Shown here piece by piece: positions 32,943 through 44,352 of a DNA stretch of 64,000 nucleotides (position 1 is its first letter; every line of letters starts with the position of its first letter). The notes under the pieces were generated by a model. It was given only the letters and a program-made list of their open reading frames with translations. It did no database searches and was not told the DNA's origin. This DNA comes from Zygnema cylindricum. Lineage: Eukaryota > Streptophyta > Zygnematophyceae > Zygnematales > Zygnemataceae. The stretch spans positions 62,001 through 126,000 of the forward strand of contig JBBHKE010002354.1 in assembly GCA_037447655.1 (NCBI GenBank). Direction: 5' to 3'. The position numbers were made by a program, and so were the translations under genes.

Positions 32943-35900
32943 TCATTGGAGTTTTGTAGATAATGCTTTTGGCATTGGTATATATAGGAATATTTTCTGC
33001 CGGCAACGTATTGGTGTAGTTCCATGTAACTTTTGGCTTGTTACAAGACTTGTCATCCGTAATCGGACTGATTCCGTAATATTGTTCGAGAAGGGGAGGG
33101 GTTCCAGGGGCAACAAACGAATTGTTTTTTAATGCCCATCTGCAAAACAACATCATCGTGATTTTTAACCTCCTCCAAAATAACATTTCCGCTTTACATT
33201 CTGAGAAAAAAATTACAAGTGCATTTTGCATCCACTACACTTACACGAGGTATCGGTCATATCGATTTTGCGTTCCCACAAGTATAAGTTCTCTTATTAG
33301 TGATGGTATTTGCTCTGTATACCCGCTCCGAGTCACAATTTTTCTCTCTTGGGTGACATTGTAAACCGTGTCGTTCAAAGCAAGGAAAGTGGTCGGAATG
33401 TCGCCTGTGGGATAAACAGCAGCAGCTCTTTTATATCGCAGGATGGCGGCTCAGGCAAGGTTTGCACGAAAAAGTAGCTTCCAAAATTTCAAGCCGGTTT
33501 GGTGAGTTTGGGAGTGCACATAGCAGCAGTTTGCTCCAGCGCTCTGTATACCATTAATAGCCTTAATGTTAAGAAGACTTATTAAAGTGTCTCACCGTCC
33601 ACACTTGTCTGATTATCAATATATTGTTGCAATTGCAATCTTACCATCCGATTGGCAGTCTCCAAAATATAGTCGGAGACGTTTGCATGGTGAAAATTTG
33701 ACGGTTAGGGTGCATGGTAGTTTTTAGCTCTGTGAAAATAAATCACTGTACCCTAGTGTACGCGAAATCTGCTATAGCGTTGACTGAGTCGAAGTGAGCT
33801 GAACAACAACGAAACCGATTAAACCGAACCACGTCACAGGTCTACTAAACCAATAGGCTGAACCTAACCGAAGACAACAAACTTCAATACAATAGTGCCG
33901 AATAGTATAAGGTTTGGTAGGATCGAAAAGGTACGGTTTAGTACGGTTTAGTTCGGTTCAAGGGAAATAAATTTCTGTAGAGGGAAAGCAGTTCACTTTT
34001 TGCGGTTACACGTGTCTAGTTGACATTATATTTCACCTTTGAAGTCCCGTTGCATGAGGGTAATCCAATTTGTACAGCAGTTACCACCAGGCTTAAAGGT
34101 GTTAAAATTGCTTCTAACTATTTTGTTGAGCTTCCCTTCCTCGTAGCTCCAAAAGGCTACGCGGCCTGTCAAAATGACTCGTTACAAGATCTTTGGAACC
34201 TTTCGCACCGACATTTCCATTAGATCGTGTGTCCCGTGTTTGGTATCCCTTATTGGCATGAGCCTCGTTTTTGTTTCTTCCACAAGCTCCGCAGGTGTAT
34301 AGAGAAGCCTTGTTCTATCGCTTCATGTGCAACTACGCGAAGTTTCAGAGCTTACCATTAGCCCTATGCCGCACATGTGTCGTGATCCATTACTGTAGTT
34401 GCCGATCGGTTGGTTGGCCGTGAAACGATAGAGTAGCTTTGTCCGCCGTTGATGTTCAGATTTTCGAGTTCCACGGGATTGGTGTAGGTGCCGTCGGCCT
34501 GAACCACTACCCCTATAAATGACAAAAAAAGCAGATTGAAAGTTTTAGAAGTCACCAAAAGTCACATAGAATGACTAAGGCCCGACCACGCTTCAGGGTG
34601 CACACAAACCAGAGGGAGGAGACACGCGATTTTAAAATTAAAAATCGAGAAAGAAATGAGGTTTGGCTCCATTGGCCCCTGTTGGGTAAAACGCTAATGG
34701 AACATAATATTTGGCTGTATTATTCAAATTCTTTCAAATCGAACCACTTTGTATGTTAGGTGTTCACACTAAAGGAAGTTAACGTTTTATATTATGTTTA
34801 TATGATGTTTGTGACATGTTCTTTCAACCTAAGTTTATCAAATATCGGGCAAAAATACATAAACATTACATAAACATTTTGTAAACGTTCCCAACTTGCG
34901 ACAGATGTCAATACCCCCACAGGCGTAATTGAATGAACCACAACATCCTAAGGAGACGCACCCTCATATTTGAACTCAACGTTTCCAAATTTTAATGTTA
35001 AAGACATTCATCAACCTCACCAGTAATGTTGTGGCATTGGATGGCGTAACTCAAGTAGGTCAAGGAACCCACATTCACAAGACGGACACGGTACCTGGAT
35101 TTCAACCACGAACACGAAAGTTAAGGTTAAGGAAAAGTCGAAAAGGTTGTTGGTGAATTCTTACCGCATATTTCTTTCATCGCTTCAAATATGAAATAAC
35201 GTACATCTTTTTTTGGTTTTTATTATGTTGTGCATCGACAATGGAGTTGATGCTTTATTGGAATCATTCGAATCAGTGCGGATTTCATTTAGAGGTTATT
35301 CACACGTCGAACAACACATTTAGAATGATATTACCATGTGCTAATCTCATAAATGTATGCGCACAATATCAGATTAACTTTTCATGCAAAGAAAATAGTA
35401 TGAATTTACACAGCGATTCAACCATATTGTTGCCTCTTTCAGGGTTCCATCACGAATTGGTGTCAATCACTCCGAATGCAATCCTTTGCTATTTTTGCAA
35501 CAAAGCGTGTTCTTTTGCGTGAACTCTATTTCACACGCGAGTTAAGACCACCACAAAAATGACTACATCAAACCCACACCAAACATAACCAAAACAAAGA
35601 GAAAAGAGGTAAAACATGTGTAACGACAATCCCTCACCTTTTCCGTTGTTCAACTTCAAACACGCTGTAGCCGCAGTCTGTACTACTGGTTTTGCATACG
35701 AGGCAGTCCGTTGTGGCGGCTGAACTGCAGTTGAATACTCCTTTTCCATTTATCAGCAGACTTTGCGGATCGCCCACCCATACGAAGGCATTCGGAAGTT
35801 GCTGCTTCAATCCGATTTGTTGAACTAGCGGAGTGGCGTGCCACCTGCGACACAATTCTTGGGGGAAGTAATTAAAGCACAACACTAAGATTTCCTCGAA

Positions 35901-37418
35901 GAACATCAGTGGTTCAAAGATTTTGAGCCCGCGATGTCAAGATATGTAGTGTGAACAATTTTACTCAATGCACACACATAATTGAGATTCGTTGTGCCAT
36001 GGTAAAATTCGTAAAATAGGGAGGATATAGTGGAGAATCCAGTTAAAGGGACGTGTGAGCTGGCCAAGGCTCACACCCGAGACCTTAGGGGCGGATCTGC
36101 AATGCGGTAACCACTGCGCCACCTGCTCGATTATCGGTACTGGCGGCACTATATTTATAAGTATCGAGCGTGGGTGCACCCCCATCCTGGGTATTGAGTA
36201 GTACATCTTACTTATATCAACACCCCTCCTCAAGAGGTATTCAATCATAGATCCACGATCCCTATCAGATGTATTCAGAAGCATCAAGTTGATTTGTGAG
36301 TTTTTCATCATGACTTCAAAGACCTCCCCAATACAAAGAGAGTTTCAGCAAATATCGTTTGAATTTGTTTAACCACTCTTAGGAACACCAAATGAATTTG
36401 AGAAAATACAAGAAAGAGTCACACATTACCAAACAAATTTTTTTCTCTTTTAGTTTGACAATATTTGATTTTGCTATTTTTTCCAACAAACTTTTGTTAT
36501 CCGTCCAAAAAACACTTCACGATATTACTAAAATAACATGCAATGAAATTAAAAAAATGGGTTTCAAAAGATGCTCACCAGTCGTTCATCAGCATGGGCT
36601 TGAGTTCCTTGTCGTATCCAAAAAGAGTCGGCTCGGGAACTTTGGTGCTTTCGATCCGATGACGATTAATCTGTACAATCTGTTGGCTTTTTATATTATG
36701 TAGAGATTGTGCCACCAGAATGTGCCGACTCGGTTCACGATGAAGTTGTAAGTAAAAGATTCCTCCGGCTGAATGGGGATGCCCGGAAAAAATCGGGGAA
36801 TGGCGAGAGCAAAAAAAAATTAAGTTTCAATGTGAGAGGTTTTCACTTTCATTTTTCAATCTGAATTGGAAAATAAGAGAACACTCTCATCCAGGCTTAA
36901 CACCTTTTTTCCCATACACCCAAAAAAAATACAAACAAAAAAAAAACAAAAAGAGCACAACTCACCACTAGGTCATCATGGGCACTCTGTCCATAAATGA
37001 CGTATAAGTCTGTTTGATGCCATGCCAATGGATCTGCACACGTGGCAGGACACGTGGCAGCACCGCATTAGTGCAACATAAAAACAATAAAATCCCAAAA
37101 CTAGAGAAGAAACCTAGAAATCTAAGATCCACATGCAAATCTAAACTAAACCTTTCAGGAGATTGATAGTATAAATGACAGAAAATGGAACTAGGGAAAC
37201 AATAAATCAAACTGACTCCCAAAAAGCGTTCATGAAAAAAGTGTCCAAAAAAGAGTCCCTAGAAGTCCGTACTGTGACGCCCTCAGTATACAGGTCATTG
37301 TGGACCGTAATCAGCACATTGTCGCCTTGCGTGACGTTGATGTCAAAACCCGCGTACACCCCATTCACCAAAAATATCACCTTTTTGGCGCAGTCCAGCG
37401 CTAAGAATCCGTGCGTCA
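32943..37418 (-). pseudogene. Multicopper oxidase copy C, exons 2-9, multiply broken
   Basis: Minus-strand exons matching copy B: 37418-37273 (146 nt), 37033-36966 (68), 36778-36579 (200, one short), 35844-35638 (207), 35094-35021 (74), 34506-34356 (151, four extra), about 33460-33245 and about 33135-32943. Lesions seen: exon 2 acceptor AG to AA, a TAG in exon 3 (CAG in B), exon 4 acceptor AG to AT, frameshifts in exons 4 and 7, and exon 9 donor GT to AT. HWHG is kept (36990-37033), while the HSH motif is changed to H-N-L. Exon 1 is missing beyond LTR E2, and exons 10-13 are replaced by E1. It keeps AGA where A and B have TGA. Not functional. Confidence 0.9.
36045..36130 (-). mobile_element. 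tRNA-derived SINE head in intron 4 of copy C
   Basis: On the minus strand the segment reads GCAGGTGGCGCAGTGGTTAC..., with an A box TGGCGCAGTGGTTA at 36121-36108 and a T-arm-like B box around 36084-36068 (GGTCTCGGGTGTGAGCC). The spacing is right for an internal Pol III promoter. The body probably continues to lower coordinates. B box and folding are degenerate, so it is not a tRNA gene. Confidence 0.65.
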
Positions 37419-37586
37419 TTGTCATTAAAAACTAAGAACGAGATTATCAACTTCCCTCTCTTTCTTTCTTCCTCTCACTCTCTTCTTCCCTCTCCCTCTC
37501 TCCCTCCTTTCTCTCTCCCTCTCCCTCTTCCACTCTACCTTGTCCTCTTTCCTTTGCCTTCCTCTCTTTCCATCTCTTATTAAAGG

Positions 37587-37989
37587 TGGATTGGCGGAAG
37601 CCATGAAATTGTACACAAGAGAAAGATCAATGCATTGGAGAGAGGAATTGATTTGTATTTCGGTTGATTTCATTAAGTGAGAAGAGTCACTTATATACAA
37701 AATATACAATGCTAATTACTGTGGAGTCTAAGCGCTCTACGGTGCGCTGTAATAAAAGGATCCTAGTCTAGATTCTAATAAATGTATGTAGGACAAAAAG
37801 AAAGACTGGACCAATGTATGGAAGTACGGTCTGGACCAAAGGTGAGTCGTTTGGATAAGACGGTCAACAAGATTTGACCGACGTAAGAAAAGTACGGGCA
37901 AGACAAAAATAAATTGAGGCTAAATGTCCCTTAACACCCCCCCTGTAGCGAAAACTAGGAAGTAGATTGAGATGAAAACAAAGGAAATT
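37587..37989 (-). mobile_element. Copia element E2: 3' LTR plus 53 bp of interior, cut by N gap
   Basis: LTR 37936-37587 (350 bp, own-strand ends TGTTAAGGG and CCAATCCA), preceded on its strand by a G run and the E-family 3' interior (37937-37989). The rest is lost at the N gap. It lies in intron 1 of copy C and separates exon 2 from the missing exon 1. Confidence 0.8.
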
Positions 37990-37999
37990 NNNNNNNNNN
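37990..37999. other. Assembly gap (10 N)
   Basis: Ten N. The E2 interior and exon 1 of copy C may lie in this unassembled part. Confidence 0.99.
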
Positions 38000-38033
38000 G
38001 TAGTCCTTTCCTAAGGGTTTCGTAGTGTTCCGT

Positions 38034-38092
38034 CCGGCGGTAGGAGGTCCCTTCCCGGCGGTAGGAGGTCCCTGGCCGGCGGTAGGAGGTCC
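38034..38092. repeat. 21-bp GC-rich minisatellite in 3' flank of copy D
   Basis: Units CCGGCGGTAGGAGGTCCC(T/-) repeated about three times with a 21-bp period. Confidence 0.85.
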
Positions 38093-38279
38093 ATTATAAA
38101 AAAAAAACATAAAACTAAACCCTTACTCATTCTTAGGACATAGACATTGCACAGTCTTAAAATATTTTCTCAAGGAGAATTATCAGACTGCCTCACTAAG
38201 AGAGAAGGAAAGAAAGGAGAAAGACAAAGAGGGAGAGAGAGAGAGAGAAGTAACTCATCCCCTCACCTTACAAGTGCCT

Positions 38280-38350
38280 ATGGCGGCCCGTCCCTGGAGG
38301 ATGGCGGCCGGTCCCTGGAGGATGGCGGCCCTTCCCTGGAGGATGGCGGC
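38280..38350. repeat. 21-bp minisatellite inside the last exon of copy D
   Basis: Three and a bit units of ATGGCGGCCCGTCCCTGGAG plus G (38280-38300, 38301-38321, 38322-38342, partial to about 38350). The period is a multiple of three, so on the minus strand it translates as repeated RHPPGTG/RHPPGKG. Copy B has a single unrelated HHAPGVG here. Confidence 0.9.
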
Positions 38351-38939
38351 CTGCCTTGTGATGCTTTGGGAATCCTTTCCTGATGACGTCAGAAGTGATG
38401 TTTCCACATGTGGGGAAGTTGCGAGGAAGAGGAGGAAGCTTGTCAAGGCCGACAACGATGCCGACTTGCATGCCCATGGCATGGTGGAAGACAATATGCT
38501 GCATTTCCATAGGGTAACCATTGTAAAATGTGTTAGGTTCAATGGAAAGGCAGATATTGTTTACTTTAATGGACATTTTTATGTTTTGGTTGATGGAGGA
38601 GGGAAAAGGTAAAATTGTGGTTCCACAAAAAATCGTGGTAGAACGTGTTAGGCTTACTGGAAATGCACGGATCTTCTTGAACTGATTGACTTACGGGTAA
38701 TTGGGGTTATTGATTATTTTGAAAAGACATCTGAGGTTCTGAATAAATGAGAGGGAAAATTCGAGTCAAGCAATGGTGTTTTTGATTATGAAGAAATATG
38801 TGATATACGATCAACTTCCGGTTGATTTCTAAAAAACGGAAGAGGTAACCGGAGAAAAAAACAGAATGAAATTAAAAATGTTTCATATTGACAAGAAAAT
38901 GTATTAATTTATAACGTGTTTTAGTAAAATACAACTTAC
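38351..38939. other. Rest of last exon and intron 12 of copy D
   Basis: 38351-38498 is coding for HIVFHHAMGM and the following residues; 38499-38939 is intron. Nothing else is recognised. Confidence 0.6.
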
Positions 38940-41144
38940 ACAGTGGAGAGCCAAGATGCCTGCAAATCAATAAATGACCCAACCAACACCGAAACGTGTG
39001 TTCAAAATCTTTATGCTTTTTCCATTTACTTGAAGATTCTACATATCAAACTGGCACGTCAATTCACAAAAATACAAACAACAAAAATATCTAAAATTCA
39101 CCTGAAGACAGAATCTTAAACTTAATGCTTCCCCTTTTATCTGCGAATGTCAATCATTCATATAAAAGACAAACCAAAGGATTGTGAGCATCTTTCGAAG
39201 AATCTTGCTGAAATCCACAAGCATTCCAGAAAATGTTCAATCCTCGAAGTGCATTTCCAAAATAATTATCTTTTTAGGTGACGAGATTGTTGCCATTTGT
39301 TAATAAAATAAACCATATCTGGATTGTCGGCCTTAAAACAGATTGCCAACCAGGTTTTGGGGTAAAGAGAGGCTGTATTTGGTTTAATAGGATTTTTGAG
39401 ATTTAAAGACTTAGGACCCACGACGGGATCATAGGTTCCATTGCCCCATCCGAGCATCCAAAAGTCGTGACCGTGAAGATGCCATGGGTGTTGGTCACTG
39501 GATCACATAATTTCAATCAGACGGACAAAACAAAGCCAGTATTTGCCTCAGAACTCTTTTCAAAATAAAATTTTTGAGACTCCGACAAATGTAAGAACTC
39601 ACTCTTACGAATCCACGTTTCAAAATTTTGAAAGAAAGATAAGTAAAAGGAAACAAATGAATGGCATTCTTACTTGAGATTGTTTAGTGCTACAGTGTTT
39701 TGGAAGACAATTTGAATCACTGTATTGAGCTGCAAAGGTAAAAAGACAATTCCAACGACATTTTGTTTATGAAAGTTTCTCAAATAATTGCAACAGTATA
39801 CATTGGGACCGTACAGGCATATTTCTTGGTGGTAAATTGACAACATAATAATCTATAGATGAATACGAAATGACCAAGATATGATACTGACACGAATTGA
39901 AAAACAGTTTTCAAGGCTAAAAATAGGTGTAACCAGATCTCCTTTCATGGACATGCACATGAGATAAAAAATGATAGATCCGACATCCAAGGGTTGCCTA
40001 ACCTGCAATTCAAGAAAATTAAAGTATGTTTTCATCTTCCCAGGGCAAATCGCCAAACCAACTAAAAACCATGAAACTCACCAGAGTTGTAGATAATGCT
40101 TTTGGCATTGGCATATATAGGAATATTTTTTGCCGGCAACGTATTGGTGTAGTTTCATGTAACCTTTGGCTTGTCATAAAACTTGTCATCCGTAATCGGA
40201 CTGATTTAGTAACATTGTTCGAGAAGGGGAGGGGTTCTTGGGGCAACAAACGAATTGTTATTCACCGCCCATCTGCAAAACAACATCCTCGTGAATTTTA
40301 GCCTCCTCCAAAATCACCTTTCTGCTTTGCATCCTGAGAAAAAAATGACAAGTGCATTTTATATCCACGACACTTACAGGAGGGTATCCGTCATATTGAT
40401 TTTGCGTTCCCAAAGGAATAAGTTTTCTTGTTGGTGATGGTATTTGCTCTGTATACCCGCTCCAAGTTACAATTTTTCTCTCCTGGGTGACACGGTAAAC
40501 CGTATCGTTCCAAGCAAGGAAAGTGGTCGGAATGTCGCCTGTGGGATAAACCGCAACAACTCCTTTATATCGCATGATGGCCGCTCCAGTAGGGCCTGCG
40601 GGAGAAAGTGTTAAAGGTCATTCCGCGTCGGTTCACTTTTTGACTTTTCGACTAACTTTTGGTCCTGTCCGTACATGCGTCGGTCCAGTCGTGCCGCCCT
40701 AAGTCGAAGTCTTTTGGACAACGGTCTCTATGTTTGTCCTACGTATGTTTATTTCTCCTTGTTATGATTCTCTTTTGTATTTTAATTGTGTCATCGTACA
40801 TTTTGTCGCTTGACTCTACGTTGTTACTTTAGGTCTTAATTACTTCTAAACATTGCCGCCATAAAGTCAATCCTTTAGACTCTAGACCATATACGTTAGA
40901 ATGTAGACGTCATACATTAGAATCTAGTCGTAACGTCAATTACGTAAAGTCTTGAACACATTAATTAGAATGTAGACTAGGATCCTTTTGTTACAGCGCC
41001 TCAAAGAGCGCTTAGACTCCACAGTAATTAGCAGTGTGTATTTTGTATATATGTGACTTTTCGCACTTAATGAAATCATCCCAAATACAAATCAATTTCT
41101 CTCTCAAATGCATTGATCTTATTCTTGTGTACAATTTCATGGCT

Positions 41145-43205
41145 TCTAGCAATCCACCTCCAATAGGTTATGGGCCCGGCCATGCCACTTCTAATAGTAT
41201 CTAGAACTTTGATGGCTAAAACATTTATGATTGGTCATTTTCAGCCATGCATTTTTTCAAACACGAGAAGATTTGGGACCATTTTATAGGAATTTCAAAA
41301 CCTCTTATCATTTTATCTATTGATACACCAGCAGAAAAAGCTACAAAAGAGTTGGCAATAGCTACATAAAAACAAAAGGATGAGGATGCGCACGCTCGCC
41401 TAGTGATGTCACTTACTACCGAGCGCACTCGTCTTATTCGTGGCGCGTCCTCTTTCGTCGAGGCTTGGAGTCGTCTTGATGCAGCTTACATTCAAACCGA
41501 ATGGGCCGCTCGCCGAATTCAAAAACGAGCGTTTTTTAAATCCATAAAATTGTCGACGGAATCCAAGCAAGATTGGATTAGCACAGTCGAATTGTCGGCC
41601 AGAAAGTGCACCATGATAGGCGTGCATCTTTTCGATGAGGACCTCTCCTCTACCCTTTTGGGAGGACTCCTTGAAACCTTTTCCCCTTTCATTTCCTCGT
41701 TTGACAATCTAGACGAATCCATTCCCTTTCACTCCCTTTGTACAAAATTTTGCATGAAAAGACAAAAATTCTCTTTTATTCTTCTCCGAATCTCTCTCAT
41801 GTAAATGCTTTTATTGCTGAAAATCAGAAAACTAACTCGGGGGGGGGTGCAGTGATTATTTTGCGCTTACTGCACAACAAAAAGACATGCCGTTGAAGCA
41901 TGTCAAAAATTGGCGAGGCGGAAAGTAGCCGAGGCTTCCAATCCCCTTAAAAATGGAGGAAATGCCAACGTTGCCCATGCCACACCACCAGTTCTTCCCA
42001 CCCCCCCACTCCCTCCACACCCATTTTTCCCTCCAAATATTCTTTATTCTCACCTTTATTCCCCTTCTCCATCCCTCCCACAATCTTGTTACGCTGCAGC
42101 GAACTATGCCTCTTCAAACTCTGTTAACCTACCTTGGTAGGCCGCTTTCTCCCCACATTTTTCCTCTAATTATCCCACTCATGTAGCTACCTCTTTTGTC
42201 CTCCCTCCCTCACTAAAATTTGGATATGGCAATGTTGCCCATCATATCCCAAATTTTGTCACTCTGGATACTCAATTTCCACAAGGGTACGCTTTTCTAT
42301 CTCAAACCCTTAACGATTGGGTAGAAGATAGTGGTGCTAGTCACCACTTATCACCATGATTAGATTGGTTCACTCACCTTTCTCCTTAATCGTCTCCTAT
42401 GCAAATTCGCTTTGGAGATAAGCGCATTTTGTTGGCTACTCATTCTGGCGAAGTAAACGTCCCGAATGTGTCTATTCACATTCGCAACGTACTCTTGTTC
42501 CTGGTCTAGCTAGGAATCTATTTTCTATCAAAGTTGCCACTTCTGACGGCTTAAAAGCTTAATTTAATAATGATAGAGTACCGTTTCTTGATAGAAAAGA
42601 CAATAGTACTGTAGGTTTTGGCGTAGCACGAGATTTTATGTACGCCCTACAATCCTATAGTACGCAAAAGATATTTGCTTTAAATGCTAGCATCGAAAGT
42701 TTTCCACTTTAGCATTTAAGACATGGTCAATTAAATAGCGAAAGTTTGCGTACCTTGCCAAATCTTGTAACCAAACTAAATTCTTTTTCTAACAAATCTT
42801 TGGAATTTTGTCACGGTTGCGTGCAAGGAAAAATGTCGTGTCACTCATTTCCCACTAGCACTACCGTCATCACTGAACCACTTGCACTTGTACATACGTA
42901 CCTGTGTGGTCCCATGCGCACGCGTAGCTACAGTGGATCCTTTTATTTTATCACTTTCATTGACCACGCCACTCGTTTTTAACATGTGTATCCAATCAGT
43001 CATAAATCTGACGCTTTTGCACGATTTCAGGAATTTAAGGCGTTGGTAAAAAAATTTCACAACAAACGAATCAAGGTTGTGTGCAGTGACAATGGTGGCG
43101 AATTTTTGTCAAACCATTTTTTTGAATTTCTCATGCAACATAGATTCTCGCGTCATTAAACGGCGCTTCGGTCGCCACAACAAAACGGCATTGCAGAAAG
43201 GTACG
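41145..43205 (+). pseudogene. E3 gag, protease and integrase N-terminus
   Basis: Gag begins ATGGCTTCTAGCAATCCACC within the LTR and continues, with stops, through 41403-41804 (helical capsid-like frame). A Pro-rich stretch follows (41990-42140), then the protease site EDSGASHHLS (42322-42351) and an integrase with CHGC (about 42818), CGP, SDNGGEFLS and QQNGIAERY. Several stops, so inactive. Confidence 0.8.
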
Positions 43206-44156
43206 TCACACGCAGTTACAAAAAATAACGAGTAACTCTGAGTCCTCCATAGGTCTTCAGAGTAGGCAGCTCAAAACACGCCTCTATGATAAACTTGCCC
43301 CTTTATGTTTCAGCAAGAATAACTGCCACCCTGGCATACAAAAACTCTAAACACCTTCGAGTCTATAGCAAAAAGAATCTCTGAATTTGCTCCCCTAAGC
43401 AATAAGTTATGGTGGGTCAAAGTTGACGTTTTTATATCGAAGCTCTCTGGGAGAGAGGGTCCTATCTACCAAATTTTCTAAGTCCTATCTCTCTCTAAAA
43501 GTATATCTATTGAAAAACGGCACCAATCATATTACTGTGTCGTATAGAAAGGTACAGCTGCGAGTGTACTTTTTGTACAAAAATTATACGACATGGCCAA
43601 AAACCGACACATGTCATATTCAAATTCGTTCACGTAATCTCCGGAGATGCCACGATTCAATGTCATTGCGCCACGTGTCATCCTATGGAGCGATGACCAC
43701 AAACCACCAAAATCCTCTTTCGCGATCTCGGCATCATTTCCGGTCATCCGATCGAAACCACATTTCGATCGTAGCCGTCGTAAATACTTCCGCGGTATTT
43801 GTTTCCCTATCGAAACAAAAATGCGCGGTATCTATTTCTTCGCTGTACCCTACTCTGTACTTTACATAACTGAATATATGCATACTGTATATAGTCGTCA
43901 TTAAATGAATTAGTCTACATTTAATCGTTTTTATAATTATCAAACGCTATATCACGTAACACTAGTTCTAGACTAAACGGATAAAGCTACCGGCTATCGT
44001 GGACTTTGACGGCCGGTAGGTACCTGGATCAAGTGTTGGGTTCGTCAGGCCCATTTTTGGTAAATCAACCCATCTACTGTTTTTCTTCCTCTGGATAGCA
44101 TAGGCATCCATGGCTCTAACTCCCTCACCTACTTTGAAAAACTGCGACAAGTGTGT

Positions 44157-44230
44157 GAGTTGAAGTGAGGAGTTAGTGTGGGAGTTGAAGTGAGGAGTTA
44201 GTGTGGGAGTTGAAGTGAGGAGTTAGAGGC
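44157..44230. repeat. 25-bp tandem triplication in one F2 LTR
   Basis: GAGTTGAAGTGAGGAGTTAG-TGTGG repeated three times in the LTR at 43231-44303. The partner LTR at 49580-49615 has one copy, so the expansion came after insertion. Confidence 0.9.
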
Positions 44231-44352
44231 AGAGGGCCTCGGCTTCTTTTCTAAAATTCATTCTAGACCTAGAAAATACTAAAAAGAACCATTAATTTCT
44301 ACACTCCCTTTATTTTCTAGTAACCTTTTGATTTTAGACCACACTTCTCCCT

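Larger units (their letters stand above)
38268..40595 (-). pseudogene. Multicopper oxidase copy D, exons 8-13
   Basis: Minus-strand exons: 40595-40378 (218 nt), 40272-40082 (191), 39729-39674 (56), 39497-39319 (179), 38959-38940 (20) and 38498-38268 (last, stop TAA at 38270-38268). It keeps [14 protein letters not shown] and HIVFHHAMGM, so all C-terminal copper ligands are present. Lesions: size changes of +1 and -2 in exons 8 and 9 with internal stops in exon 9, exon 11 donor GT to AT, and W to L in the micro-exon. The C-terminus is longer than in copy B because of a 7-residue repeat. Exons 1-7 are missing: copia element E3 starts in intron 7. Confidence 0.88.

Noticed and set aside
36045-36130. 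Functional tRNA gene
   Set aside because: The A box is good but the T arm and acceptor stem do not pair. Better explained as a SINE head.
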